Below are positions 14,746 to 27,800 of a DNA stretch of 64,000 nt, piece after piece. The stretch is from Paralithodes platypus. Taxonomy: Eukaryota; Arthropoda; Malacostraca; Decapoda; Lithodidae. A program made the translations under genes and the position numbers. Within the stretch, counting starts at the first letter, position 1, and the number at the start of each line of letters is the position of its first letter. Below the pieces are notes generated by a model, which was given only the letters and a program-made list of their open reading frames with translations, did not search any database and was not told the DNA's origin. The DNA is taken from positions 32,571,423 to 32,635,422 of the forward strand of contig CM064519.1 of the NCBI GenBank assembly GCA_032716605.1, written 5' to 3'.

Positions 14746-15160
14746 TTTGCGAGGTTGATTAATAATCCCTAGCTAACGCCTAATCAGTTATAAGTGTACA
14801 AGAAAGCCATACCACTGTCCACTGCAACTATTTTCTTTAATCCATATCCTTATCCAGCCCTTGAATCAGTTCCTCCTAACCTTCATTCCGGTTTTAATTT
14901 TAGACATTTATCTTCGTCTACTTCGTTATTAATTGAACGGAGAAGTGGGACGCTCATTTAACTCTTGTTCATTATATTTATTAGTGGCTGCTGTTGTTAC
15001 TTGAGTACCCTCCACCCACACATATTGTCCTGGACAGGTCCGTAAATCAGTGGTATAACCTTGTTCTTATCTTGTGTTGTGATACCAAGCATATTGCAAG
15101 CGGTGTTGATGAGGCATAGCACGCAACCATATTTATCACGCTAGTCAGATAAAAGGCGCG

Positions 15161-15238
15161 CACACACACACACACAACACACACACAACACACACACAAC
15201 ACACACATACACACACACCACACACATATATTGTCGTT
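15161..15238. repeat. Imperfect (CA)n
   Basis: CA array with periodic AACAC interruptions. Confidence 0.95.
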
Positions 15239-15343
15239 CAACAAATATATGGCTAAAAACAACTCTATTAGTATGTACGCAAACACAGAGTGCAAGTTTC
15301 AATACATGTAGTGACGCTGTCATGCTTAAAGTGCAGATTTAAG

Positions 15344-15947
<604 letters not shown>

Positions 15948-15951
15948 TTAA

Positions 15952-16279
15952 GGGGAGATATCCACTTGAGGGATTTTTTTCTTGACTCCTTTCTCCCTCA
16001 TGTTTAGCTTCATTGCTTTTGATATTTTAAGACGTTCGCCCCATTAGTTTGGCGATTTTAAGAACCCTCGCCCCATTTCTGTCAATTTAAAGACCATTCG
16101 TGCCATTTAGGTGTCGATTTTTTCCTGGCGAGCGATAGCGAGCCTGTAATTTAAGGGGAATCGGCCTTCGGCCGGGACATTTTTCTACCGATAAATTTAC
16201 ACATTTATCTTGAAAGGGGGTCTAGGGTGAGTAATTTTAAGTTTGATGGAAGTCTAGGGAATCAACTAAAAACCTCCCC
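15952..16279 (+). mobile_element. Family 1 TTAA-flanked MITE, copy 1
   Basis: TTAA at 15948-15951 and 16280-16283 flank ends GGGGAG...CTCCCC. Inside are three tandem ~33-bp modules (each with AAGAC or AAGAA, TCGCCCCATT or TCGTGCCATT, then GTCAAT or GCGATTTT) at about 16028-16125, the motif GGCGAGCGATAGCGAGCC near 16127-16145, and the hairpin CGGCCTTCGGCCG near 16163. Length 328 bp, non-coding. TTAA duplications are the signature of piggyBac-type transposases, so a non-autonomous piggyBac-like element is the leading idea. Confidence 0.85.
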
Positions 16280-16283
16280 TTAA

Positions 16284-17338
16284 GTTATCTGTAACTAGAT
16301 ATGTTCAACCTGGTCTACTTAGTGGTATTAGTGTTGGTGTAGCAGTAGTAATAGTAGTGGCAGTGTTGGTAGTAGTACTAGAAGTGATGGTAGTGGGTAG
16401 GGCTGGTAATTAAGTAACACCCCATGCTTAACATTAATCATCAATTACAAACCCCAATCCACTGGAATAAACTAATGAATAGTAGTGATGCTGGTTGCAG
16501 CTGTATTGGTGGTAGACTTGGTAGTGTTGGTAGTGGGTGGGACTATGCCAGAGACCATTAATAAAGCAACACTGTCGACACGCACAACCACTCATATCCC
16601 CCTCCGGTGAAATATGAATGGCGTGGCAAGTCAATATAGAGCTAGGGGGATGGGGCGGTCACTGTCCACTACCTAGCCCGCCCCCTACCGCCCTTGCCAA
16701 TTTCTCTCGCACCGGCTGTAGCTAACGACCGTGCTGGAGATTCACCGGGCGAGAGCGAAGGGGAGGGACAGAACAGATCGAGGTGACTGTGGGGAGATTA
16801 ACACAGGCGTCTTCAAAGTGGCCGCCATATTGGCAACTATGCATGGTAAACGGCCGATTTTTCTAGCAATTGTAGCATAAATACGTACAATACTTTTGAT
16901 TATATGTTACTTAATATTAAGCCATTTAATGTAGCTTAAGAGCTTTTGCTAAATACTATAAATATCCTAGATTGTTTTAATACAAACGAAAATGAAATTA
17001 ATTTAAGCTGTTGACAAAGCATTTTATGCGACCAGCACTTCTGGTTATCATCTGGTTAAGATTATCGAGAGTGTGATCTACAGTATGTCAAGCATACGTG
17101 AAAGCAAGCATACCGCAACTCAGGGTATATGCATAATGGCATATCTATAAACACAAATATCCAAACTCTCCTTGCAGACAACAGTGGTAGAGGGCGGAAC
17201 AGCTTGTATGCAGAGATATACCGCGTCTACCACTTCTGCTACTATACCGCTGTCACCTCCCTCTGTGATCAATGTGGTAGCTAGGACATCTCCCTGATAA
17301 TTCCACTGCGGCAGTCTGTTGTTCACGGACTGCTGTTA
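16284..17338. other. Unique sequence with a GC-richer island at 16640-16850
   Basis: The island contains several CpGs and GTGGCCGCCATATTGGC (about 16819-16835), similar to a YY1/Pho-type GCCAT site. Low-stop frames near 17120-17326 have an acceptor-like CTCCTTGCAG at 17168-17177, but I see no donor and no recognisable protein. No gene called. Confidence 0.4.
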
Positions 17339-17342
17339 TTAA

Positions 17343-17707
17343 GGGGGGATGGTTCACGGTTTTCTGGACCACTTTCTCCCTCATGTTTAGCCCCACTAGT
17401 TTTGAGATTATAAGACGTTCGGCCCATTAGTTTGGCGCTTTTAACACCTTGCGCCCCATTTTGTTGTAAATTTTAAGACCTTTCGTGCCATTTAGGTGTC
17501 GATTATTTCCTGGCCAGCGATAGCGAGACTGCCATTTTAAGAGGAACCGGCCTTCGGCCGGGAAATTTGTCTATCGAAAAATGTACAAATTTATCTTGAA
17601 GGGGGGTCTAGGGGGTATTTTTCTAAGCTTGATGGAGGTCTAGGGAGGAAACTAAAACAATATATGAATACATGAATTAATAGACCAAATAAACGGTCAG
17701 TCTCCCC
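17343..17707 (+). mobile_element. Family 1 TTAA-flanked MITE, copy 2
   Basis: TTAA at 17339-17342 and 17708-17711. The ends are GGGGGGATGG and GTCAGTCTCCCC. The three-module block, CGATAGCGAGAC, CGGCCTTCGGCCGGG and CTATCGAAAAATGTACAAA are all present in the same order as copy 1. 365 bp. Confidence 0.87.
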
Positions 17708-17935
17708 TTAAGTCCTGTTGATAATCTTGAGACCTATCATCTGCTTTTGGTAGTTCTATGCCGGGTTATTCCTCTCTGTTCTTCTCATTATTAGTGTTTA
17801 TTGCCAATTACAGTTTCTCGTGATTTTCAAAATAGCACGATTCCGTATGGCTATATTTGTTTTGTCGTTTGGTTTAAAACATAGTATGGTGCATTTATAA
17901 ATACACTACGGTTAATCTTGCTTCCAATCCCCCCC

Positions 17936-17960
17936 TCTCTCTCTCTCTCTATCTCTCTCT

Positions 17961-17992
<32 letters not shown>

Positions 17993-18000
17993 TATCTATA

Positions 18001-18038
<38 letters not shown>
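17936..18038. repeat. Compound (CT)n-(AT)n microsatellite
   Basis: CT array to about 17960 followed by AT arrays interrupted by TATCTATATCTA. Confidence 0.96.
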
Positions 18039-18039
<1 letters not shown>

Positions 18040-19552
18040 TCGAATTCCCTTCTTCATTCTCTCGCCCTTTCCTGTACTTTCCCCCTATGGCCCAATCTTT
18101 TCAGTGAACCGAATTTTCTGCTGTCCTTTTCTTTCCTTTGTTCCCTGGCCCTCCGTTTTTTCTCTCCCTTACGAACTCCCAAAGTCCCTACATTTTAACT
18201 GTTCTTTACTTTTGTAGTCACATTCCTAGTCACAAATTATTTTACTTAAATCCAAGTCTTCAAAAATACCCCTCATTTTCATTTTTTTGCCTAAAATATC
18301 CCAAGTACTCACAACTATTTATCTTTCGAAATTTTCAAACCATATAATATTTCGACCTTCTTGCAAAGCCCAAATAATAATTTTGGGTCCTTCTCACAAT
18401 CCAATTATATTTTCTTCCACTTCTCATGTCTGATGTCATCATCTTCCCAAATTTCACATTTTCCATATTTTGTTCTTCTTCAAACTCTATCTCTACCGGT
18501 ACCTTAGTTTCTCCATCCCCCCCTTCTTCCGACCTTCTTCATCAAGCTACCAGTCATTCCCTTCCTAATTGACTTTACGGTCCATCTTGAGGCACTGTGC
18601 TCCCTGGCTTAATTTGGCTTCATTCCTCTCATTCCATTTAGGATTAAAGGAGTGATTGGCTATCTCGCCTCGGCTTCATTATTTTGTTCTGGGTGGCCTT
18701 GTCTTGACCTACGTGGAAAACAAGTTATGCTGTCTACCATCAATAGAGAACTCAAAATAATGTTTGATGGTATATATTACATACAAAAAATAGCTTTTTG
18801 CTTCAAACATATACAGCTTGCTTCAATATAATGAGAGACTACATACTTTACTTTCTATCGCTAATATATTTTACACTATAACCAAATTGTACTAGGATGA
18901 TTATTTATGTGATAATTACACATAACCTCTATTATACCAATCATTTTTAGTCATATAAATTTCCCAAGAAAATTCAAAACAACTATAAACTTGAGACGCG
19001 TGCATTAAACCAAGTGTTTAATATTATGTGTTCATATCATTCCTTGCATACTTGTCTCTATACGCTTGATATTTAAATTCTAAGACCGATATCCCTCTAC
19101 TGTTCTTTGAATTCTTCCATAATCTCTGTCCCTCATTCCTCCTACTACGCTAGCAGTTTCCATTTAATTATCTTTCTTCCTCCATCTCCCTATTCTCCCA
19201 CCCTCTCCCTTATTACAAGCGAGAATGCAGCTCATGAGAAAATGTTGTCACGCTTGACTCGCTCAGTACTCCAATTTACACCTAATTCCCGGCCGGTTGC
19301 TACTGAGCCTATTATTACATTCCGCCTCTCTTATACCGCTAATTGTAAGTATGTGTCAATATAGGGTAAGCAGAAACTGGAATAACTAGTAGGAAAATAT
19401 ATGGGAGGACATAGGGGTGACTTAAAGTTGAAGGATGAGAGTTGAGAAAGTTTTTGGAGGTAAGGAAGGTTGGCTGATATTGGGACTTTATTTCCCCTCT
19501 TGACACCCGGAGCTCCCCTCAGCCAGACGGAACCCGGCATCCCTTCGGTTTC

Positions 19553-19554
<2 letters not shown>
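18039..19554. other. Pyrimidine-rich then AT-rich unique sequence
   Basis: 18040-18560 is C/T-rich on the + strand. No gene or mobile element recognised in the rest. Confidence 0.5.
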
Positions 19555-19612
<58 letters not shown>

Positions 19613-20012
19613 ACCTATTATATATATTTTCTCTATTTTTCTGTATTAATGTATTTATTGATTCCCAACCTAGTCTCTCCCCTCTGTCACAGGGATCTCT
19701 GAGACATGCCCTCCATTATCTTTCCTTACTGTCTCAATTCCTCCCCTATCTCACACACACAAGCACTTTCTCTTTGCCTGCCTCTCTCTCTCATATACAA
19801 GCTCATTCACTCTCTCTCTCTCTCTCTTTGCCGTTTATATATATTTTCTCTATATTTTTGCATTAATATATTTATTAATTCCCAATCTAGTCTCTCCCCT
19901 GTCACAGGGATCTCTGAGACATGCCCTCTATTCCCTTTCCTTATTATATCACTTCCTCCCCTATCTCACACACACAAGCACTCTCTCTCTCTCTCTCCCT
20001 CTCTCATAATTA

Positions 20013-20061
<49 letters not shown>

Positions 20062-20062
20062 A
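19555..20062 (+). repeat. Direct duplication, ~220-bp unit x2, bordered by (CT)n
   Basis: A unit containing TATATATTTTCTCTAT, ATTCCCAA(C/T)CTAGTCTCTC, GTCACAGGGATCTCTGAGAC, ATGCCCTC and CCCCTATCTCACACACAC occurs at about 19620-19835 and again at 19838-20060, each followed by (CT)n. A CT array also precedes the first copy (19555-19610). The copies differ by scattered substitutions and small indels. Confidence 0.9.
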
Positions 20063-20159
20063 CTCCCCTCGCCTGCCCTGATCTCTAGGGGAAACTTACA
20101 CCAAATGCATAGATGTAAAAATTTGTTCTGACTGAGTACATTCCTCTCCGATATGATGG

Positions 20160-20310
20160 GTGAACTGGGAGGGAGATGGATGAAGGATGGGAGGCCCGAG
20201 GGAGAGGGTAAGGCAGGGGTGGGAGGGGGAACAGGAAGGGGGGGTGGGGGGAGAGAGATGGCGGCGAGGGAGGGGAGGTGGGAGACGTGAGGGGAAAGGC
20301 ATAAATACAA
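20160..20310 (+). other. G/A-rich low-complexity tract
   Basis: Runs of GGGAGG, GGGGTGGGGGG and GGCGAGGG. Open frames here are compositional. Confidence 0.7.
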
Positions 20311-20322
20311 AAACACAAAACG

Positions 20323-20542
<220 letters not shown>

Positions 20543-20699
20543 AGGAGATACAATAATATTATTTGAACTGAGTATTCCTCCACGGTGGAGTTGGCAGTAC
20601 CTAAAGTTATTGATTGTGTAACTTAGGCCAAACTAATTCCACTGCTCTCTATTAATTTATGATACAATTTATTTTGTCATCATAAATGTGGTTGATGAT

Positions 20700-20992
20700 T
20701 TGCATTTACTACATGTTTGTCCACTTTCACTTATACCACTCTCCTTCCACTCACCTTCCACTTTAACCATTCCCTCTTCACTCCCACCACTCCTCTTCCA
20801 CCCATATCACTTCTCATTTACTCCCACCACTCCTCATCCACTTAGCTCACTCCCTTACCACTCCTATCACTCTCCTTTCAGTCCTACAAACACACCCTTT
20901 CTACTCCCACCACTACCCTGTGTTGCCCCTTCCACTTCCACCACTCCCAACATTACCCATTCCCGCCTCTTCCACTCCCCATCCAGTCCTCC
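20700..20992. other. CCACTCC-rich degenerate tract
   Basis: Loosely repeated CACTCCC, CCACCACTCC and CTTCCACTC, probably the diverged ancestor or edge of the following minisatellite. Confidence 0.6.
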
Positions 20993-21225
20993 CTTTTCAC
21001 ATATGGCTACTCCCCTCCACTACCCTTCAACTCCACCCTTTTCACAGATGGCTACTCCCCTCCACTCCTCTTCCACTCAACCCTTTTCACAGATGGCTAC
21101 TCCCCTACACTCCACCCTTTTCACAGATGGCTACTCCCCTCCAACTCCACCCTTTTCACATATGGCTACTCCCCTCCAACTCCACCCTTTTCACAGATGG
21201 CTACTCCCGTCCACTCCCACCACTC
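20993..21225 (+). repeat. ~35-bp minisatellite, 6 copies
   Basis: The core TTTTCACAGATGGCTACTCC is followed by CCTCCAACTCCACCC. Copies start near 20993, 21039, 21085, 21119, 21154 and 21189. Spacing is 44-46 bp early and 35 bp later. Two copies have CATATGG in place of CAGATGG. Confidence 0.92.
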
Positions 21226-21329
21226 TCTGAAGGTAGCATCGGTGCCGCCCCTGTCTGACGTATCCGGAAAATCTCATTAAACCTTCCAGTCCAAAGTTCT
21301 CCCTCTTTCTTTTTTGTCTCATCTTTTTT

Positions 21330-21331
<2 letters not shown>

Positions 21332-21406
<75 letters not shown>
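21332..21406. repeat. (CT)n microsatellite
   Basis: About 37 units. Confidence 0.98.
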
Positions 21407-21409
<3 letters not shown>

Positions 21410-22335
21410 TCTATATGTATGTATGTGTGTGTTTGTGTGTGAAGCCCTCATATCCTTCCTTACCAGGGTATTCGGTGCGTGAGAGAAGAGAGGAAAAGAG
21501 GACTGGAAAGACAGAAAGGGAGAGAAATACAAGAAAGTAAAGAGGGTCATACATGAAAACATACGGGAAAGGAAGGCAACCCAGCTAGTAGTCCACTGTC
21601 TCTTTTTAGACCTTTCCAACCCATTCCGGAAAAATGCGAATATTTGAACAATTCCAGATAGTCCTAATTGACACAATGTTGTTATTGTTTTCTTTTATCT
21701 CGACGAACAAATGAGTGCGTCTTCATCGTCTTATTCATTCCCTTCGCCAGTTCCTTTCGTCATTCTTTAGGGGCCAAGCGAAGTGGAAGCATGATGTAGG
21801 GAGGCGTAGGCTTCTGGAAACTGATCGATGAGTTTTGGAGACGCTAGGCAGGCAGGAAGGAGGGGGGGGAGGGTGGGAGAGAGATAGAGAGAGAGAGAGA
21901 GGGGGGGGGAGTGATGGAAGAGGGGAGAGGAAGGAAGAACAGAGAGGGAGGAAGGAAGAGTGGACAAGACGAATTGGGGAGAGGGTGATACAGACGGAAA
22001 GGAAAATGAGGGAGAATTAATACGAAGAGTGGATGAAAGAAAGTACAAGACAAGCACAGAACACAGAGAGAGAGAGAGAGAGAAATGGGGGGGGGGAGGG
22101 GGGCTATGGTTTTAGAAGAGAGGAGGGGAAAACTCTCTGATAAAAACAAGAGCCAACCAGGTGGAAAGCACAGGGGAGGCAGGCTGGAAAAAAAAAAAAA
22201 AAAAAAAAAAAGGATAGAGAAAGAAGGAGAACGAGAAAAATAATAAACGATGAAAAGGATGAAATAAATGGATTGAGTTGAGAATTATATGAAGAAAAGA
22301 GAGATACAGAAATGAAGAGAGATAAAATAATGATA
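21407..22335. other. Purine-rich low-complexity DNA
   Basis: 21840-22340 is strongly A/G on the + strand with GA runs, poly-G and a poly-A at 22189-22211. The Ser/Pro/Phe/Leu-rich minus frames are compositional. Confidence 0.7.
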
Positions 22336-22620
22336 GAGGACATTTGTCGTGTGATTTATTTCTTACTCTGGGAATCATTTGTGTTACTCTCCGCTGCACC
22401 CTTTCTAGTTCATCTATATATTTTTGACCAAAACTGTACGTAGTATTCTAAGTGAGGACGAGCTAGTGAATTATATAAAAATAACTTCTTCAGATTTGTA
22501 TTGAAATAACTTAATTACCAGTGAAACCAAAAATATTGTTTGATTTATTTACTACTTTACTAAAGTGTTCATTGGGTTTTGCATCGTTTGTTATTGTTAC
22601 TCCTAAGTCAGTTTATTTGT
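22336..22620 (-). pseudogene. CR1/L2-like LINE, decayed 3'-terminal ORF2 fragment
   Basis: Read on the minus strand from 22620 down, translation in shifting frames gives DLGVTI, then a stretch like FGFTGN, then a tract matching RPHLEY, then DELERVQRRVTQMIPRVRNK at the low end. These align with the region after the reverse transcriptase in the LINE at 52329-55093 (DLGVTISSNLKP, IIGFIGRSFE, RPLLEYCVQC, LERVQRRVTKMIPSLKNK). Several stop codons and frameshifts interrupt it, so it is an old, non-functional copy. It ends abruptly at about 22336 in purine-rich DNA; no 3' tail is seen. Confidence 0.85.
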
Positions 22621-22965
22621 CGGTGTTATTTAGTTGATTTGTTATTGTGAACAAGTACAATATTAATTGAGTAAATATATGTTGCTTTTCTTCTTTTATA
22701 TGAAAAATATGCAAATTATCTGAAAATAAGTATGATATCAAAGGCAATATCACTATAATTAAAACTAAATACAAACCTTCCGAATCCCTAAAATAATTAC
22801 ACTCTTGATAATTGACACTAATGTGCAATTATTTGATACGTAATTAAAGCTTACATTTGCATCATGGTATTAAATACAGTTAATCACCATAATTTATAAC
22901 CAAAGCACATACATTGTGTCTGAATTATAATAAGTGAATCTTTCACTTAATCAATTGTCTTCCTC

Positions 22966-22971
<6 letters not shown>
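22621..22971. other. AT-rich unique sequence
   Basis: Nothing recognised. Confidence 0.5.
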
Positions 22972-23037
<66 letters not shown>

Positions 23038-23106
23038 AGTATATATATTTGTTTATGTTGTTCATCTTCCTAATCATACATGCGCCAGAAAATCTGTCTC
23101 TCTCTG

Positions 23107-23180
<74 letters not shown>
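22972..23180. repeat. (AT)n and (CT)n microsatellites
   Basis: AT array 22972-23032, spacer, CT array about 23096-23180. Confidence 0.97.
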
Positions 23181-23182
<2 letters not shown>

Positions 23183-23342
23183 CGTATCTCTTACCTGTAA
23201 TTGAGGGAACTCGCTGCATTACGCGGAAATTAGTGTTATTAAGCTAATCTCCCTGAACCCCTGATGACCGTAATCAAGAGCCCCACTATCTAAAACCCAC
23301 ACGCGCAGATTAATGCAACCAAAGGGGGTTATTAACGCGGCA
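23181..23342. promoter_or_regulatory. TAAT-rich block, possible regulatory element
   Basis: A ~160-bp block of ordinary complexity between a (CT)n array (to 23180) and a (GA)n array (from 23347). It holds several homeodomain-type cores in a GC-balanced context: GTAATTGAGG, GGAAATTAGTG, TTATTAAGCTAATC, CAGATTAATGCA and GTTATTAACGCGG. Such density is often seen in developmental enhancers, but no alignment could be made, so this is a guess from motif density. Confidence 0.3.
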
Positions 23343-24960
23343 GACAGAGAGAGAGAGAGAGAGAGAGAGTGGGGGGAGAGAACAAATGAGAGAGAGAATC
23401 TTTCCTGGCGCATGAGTAATTAGAAAGAAAACACATTGCTCAGAAAACGAATAAATACAAATAAATGATAGATTCAGATAGATTACCCAATTTTAATATG
23501 TATGCATGTATGTATGTATGTATGTATGTATGTATAAATGAATGAGTGAAAACGTGTTCGACTGTGTCATGTATTCTGTATATGTTTGTGTTTATTTGTG
23601 TACAGTCTATAGTGTGTGTCTATGTGTGAGTGATACAACAAGTAATCACAATTGTATACACATACCGTTCACAGCTTTACATCTCAACATCAAGGGCTGC
23701 AAAAACGCTTACCTGGAAGATATAGAAAGAAACGGTTAGTCATCAAATTAATGTTATTTTATGGTTATCGAAATATAAGTGCAACACATAATATTAACTT
23801 CCAATTCACCACACATTATTATGCATACTCCTCCTATTTTGTGAAAACTGATGAGCATATGCAATAATAATAAAAATAATAAAAAAATAATACATAAATA
23901 ACTACTGCTACTACTACTACTACTACTAATAATAATAATAATAATACACGTTCAACATAACAATCACAATATCCAACACACACCAAGACTTCCAAACACC
24001 TCAACCAACTGACTCTCTAAACACCTGACGCTCAGAACCTTGCTTCACACCCCCATTCAATTAGTAGTCACACCCCCAGAGTGATCACGCCCTTGGCCAG
24101 GCATAAATCAAAAGGGCGTCTTCTTCTCCTTCCTGGATCAAAGGGGCCCTGAACTACCTCGCCTCAACCACCACCGCCACACCTACCATTAGTTTGTGAT
24201 GTGGTATGAAGGCTACTATGGGAACTGCTATTATTGGTCGGGCCACCACTGCTATGATGGATGGGTCGCTACTGTCGCTCCAGTTTTGGGAGGTGACGAT
24301 AATACTAGGGTTCGGGGCTGAGGATTGAGTTTAAGCTATTTGGTTGTTGAAATGGCTAATAGTGGAAGGTCTGCATAATGAGTTATTCGGTAAATAGTCA
24401 ATACTTAAGTGGGTAAGAAAGGATTTAAGTCACTCGATTAATAGATGAGTGACTAGAGAAGTTACAATATGTGCCAAACAAACCAATTAACACACACACA
24501 GACACACACACACTCTATCTCTCTCTCTCTCTCTCTCTCAAAACAAGTGAGTCTATGGCACCCTAGTTGACGAGAATTGCCGTTCAGTGTGTTTTTCCAA
24601 GGGCACAACAAACCGTCAACAACACACAGAGAGGAAGTTATCGCTTTATCTCTATCTTCATCCCTTAATTCTGTTTTCTTTATCTCTTTCAACTTGATGT
24701 GTGTATGCGGTTGTTGTGTATGTAGGCAGGTTATGTATGTATGTGTACACCTGCCTACAGATATAACTGCTACAAATCCAATTTATTTATGCTGCTATAG
24801 CTATTTCGAAGAATTTAATGGTAAGCAAACTATCCATTCTTACATTATTCCATACACTGTTAAACCCTGATTTGTATAGGTTTGTTTTAAAGATAATTGT
24901 TAAAAGAGCATACCCCAAAGTATCTCTGTAACAGTTTTCTCTAGGCTTAATGGTGTCAAG

Positions 24961-24963
<3 letters not shown>
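23343..24963. other. Unique sequence with small simple repeats
   Basis: (GA)n 23347-23368, (ATGT)n 23500-23535, (CTA)n/(AAT)n 23905-23945, CA and CT runs 24490-24540. No gene recognised. Confidence 0.6.

Positions 24964-25042
<79 letters not shown>
24964..25042. repeat. (CT)n microsatellite
   Basis: About 39 units. Confidence 0.98.
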
Positions 25043-25046
<4 letters not shown>

Positions 25047-26843
25047 CTCAGCCTAGGGGATCGATGTGATTATGAGTTAGGGGACAGTTGCTATGACCGC
25101 CGTGTTGACGCTCGTGCCATTAAGATTAAAGTAGAACCGACGGTGATCGATGTCGCAGAAAGTAGGTAAAGAAGGAGGAATGGGGCGCTGTTGTGTTCTT
25201 TGGAGGCAGCGAGTAGAGGGTGGTGAAGGAGGAGGAAGAGGAGTAGCTCAAGAAAAAGAACGAGAAACTGTTTCTTGGGAGACTACATGGACAGAGAAAA
25301 GGCAGAAACGAGATAAAAGAGCAAGAATTACGTATAGAAGGAAGAGGTAAATGAGGTAGGAGAGAAATTGCATCTTGAGAGTCAGTAAGGAGGTAGAAGA
25401 AATAATTGATTTTAAATATAGGGAAGAATAACATAAACAAATATATATATATATATATATTTTATTTTTATTGAAACAAAAAATAAATACAAAATATAGT
25501 AGGAAATGAAGGGGGAGAAGAAGAAACGTATGTAGTTTCTTGCAATACAGTATATAAGGAATGAAGACAAATATTAAATATCATTATAATAAAATATAGA
25601 TTAGAACTACACACATACACAGAGACAGACTATAAATATATAGAGGATCATATTTGAGTGGTGTCGATATTGTAGAAAAGCGATGTACTGTATATTATGG
25701 ACTTGACTTCATAAAAATGGACAGAAAAGCCGATTAGGGGAGCAATATAATGGAGATACGGTTATGGGATGTGTAATCATGTGTGGAGAGGTGTCAACAT
25801 TGGATTTACGTGTTGGCTACAATGTTCAGTGTGTAGTTTTAGTGATTATGTACAGCTATTAGGAAATGTAAAGAATTACAAGAATAATTACTAGAACACC
25901 TAAGCAAAATTATATTAATCTAACGCGGTGTTCTCTTTATTTCACAGACAAAAGACGAAACTATATGGAAAATCGAAAAGTAAAAATCAGTTTCGCATTT
26001 AGCCCGTGACGGACACACGAACATTCCGTTTCGATTAACTTCACGCACCGTCAGACGACTGTAGGGCTTCCGTTCACTGGGGTCCGCGCCCCCCACTAGC
26101 TCCCTTCCCTTGTTTATCTCCTGTCTCTAATTTCCTCTCAGATCTTACCTATTCCTTATTTTGTCTTCAGTGTGTCTTTTTCCTCCGCTCTTCTTATTAG
26201 TAATTGTTATTTACCTTTGTCCTGTTAACTGCTATTTGGGTTGTTAAACATAATTGTGTGCATTTCCTTATAATAACATTTCATAAAATCGATGGTTCCA
26301 TCCATTTGCCACTTTTCTCTAACAAGTAGTTACCGTATTACATAAAGTATTTATACAATTTACCCATGTATGTAAAGGATACGTTACATTTCCTTATACT
26401 ATCGACTGCAAGTATTTGTTCCACCTATCAACTCATTTTCTGAATTCCATAATCTATTGGGAACGTCCTTGTAATGTTCACATTATCAGAACTCATTTGT
26501 TTTCCACATTCTTGTATCATCATTGATATCAAACGTATACAAATTTCTTGAGAAAGTACATTATTTCGGAATCACTTAATTAATCTACAGCATATTTCAT
26601 TCTCAACTTTATTCCATTCTCTCCTTTATTTTAGTGTGCCCATACTGCATACTTGCCGGTGATTTTTACTCCGGTTAAAGTTTTGAAGCGCCATCGTCCA
26701 TCAGCATCATGGCCTAGTTGGGAAGCTCTCGGTTATCCTGGAGATTTTGCTGAATATTAAATACGCCGAGGGTGTTGAAGCGTGGGCAGGAAAGGGATTA
26801 AGATGTTGGGAGGAGGATGGGGAATGCAAGAGAGGATGGGAAG

Positions 26844-26846
<3 letters not shown>
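25043..26846. other. Unique sequence, nothing firm
   Basis: 25150-25350 is purine-rich. 26650-26780 is GC-richer (contains TTGAAGCGCCATCGTCCATC) and may be a conserved block, but I cannot test that. No splice-bounded open frame seen. Confidence 0.4.

Positions 26847-26920
<74 letters not shown>
26847..26920. repeat. (GA)n microsatellite
   Basis: About 37 units. Confidence 0.98.
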
Positions 26921-26922
<2 letters not shown>

Positions 26923-27419
26923 AAGAGGGGTAGGTCTGAGAATGCAAGGATATATGAAGACTACACATTAAGAGGGAGGGTATGATAAATAATGTGGTGG
27001 ACCGGAAAATAATATAGAAATCGAAGTTCTTTTCATAATGTGGGTCGCACATACACATACACATTCTGGTCTATTTTAATAATCACCCTATGTGAACCAA
27101 CTGACCCAAATCTCGCAGTGTTTTTTTTTTTCTTTTCGATTACTTCATGTAGCTGCGTTCTATATTCTTTGTTCATAAATTCCCTCAAAATGTGTCGCTA
27201 TCATTTGAAATTCTCTCTCTCTCTGTCTTTCTCCCCTTCCCACCCCCCGCGGAGAGAGTCGCCCCTCGCCTCTATGCCACCGAAATAGCAGTAACGGTGC
27301 GAAATAAGAAATCGATCGGGTGCCATTGTAGTGAAAGTTGGTTGTTGGCACGGGGGCTGATTTACAACCTAGGGGGAGGGGTGGACATGTATAATAAGTG
27401 AGGGAGGCAGATATGGAAG
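26921..27419. other. Unique sequence, nothing recognised
   Basis: T run at 27120-27131. Overlapping open frames on both strands lack domains. Confidence 0.45.
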
Positions 27420-27800
27420 AAGGGAGGGACGAGAGAAGGGAAAAATGGATCAGGGGCAGAATGACAAGCTGAGCGAGAGAGTGGAGGGATGTGTGAGGAC
27501 GGGTGGTTGGATAGAGGGTGGGACGGGAGAAAGACAAAATGGATCAGGGGTACAATGATAAGCTGAGTGGAAGAGTGGAGGGATTTGTGAGCAGGGGTAG
27601 ATGGGTGGATGGAGAGAGGGTGAGCCGGGAGAAAGGAAAAATAAATGGATCAGGGACAGAATGGCAAACTGAATGGAAGAGTGGAGGGATTTGCAGTATA
27701 CGATGGATGGATAGATGGTGAGAAGGAAGGAGGAAGGAAACTAGAACAGGGGATTTGTGACAAGTTGAGTGGAAGAGTGGAAGTAAAGAGTGAGGGTCGT
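27420..27800 (+). repeat. Tandem array, ~100-bp unit, 4 copies
   Basis: The core ATGGATCAGGG(G/A)CAGAAT, then GA(C/T)AAGCTGAG, then GGAAGAGTGGAGGGATTTGTG recurs from 27445, 27539, 27645 and (degenerate) 27745. Spacing is 94-106 bp. A GGATGGATAGATGG-type linker separates units. The short open frames across it come from the repeat. Confidence 0.88.

Noticed and set aside
17168..17302. Possible exon after CTCCTTGCAG
   Set aside because: Acceptor looks good but no donor follows, all three frames give unremarkable peptides, and stops occur soon.
20688..21230. 180-codon + frame, Pro/Ser/Thr/His-rich
   Set aside because: Runs through a degenerate CCACTCC tract and the 35-bp minisatellite.
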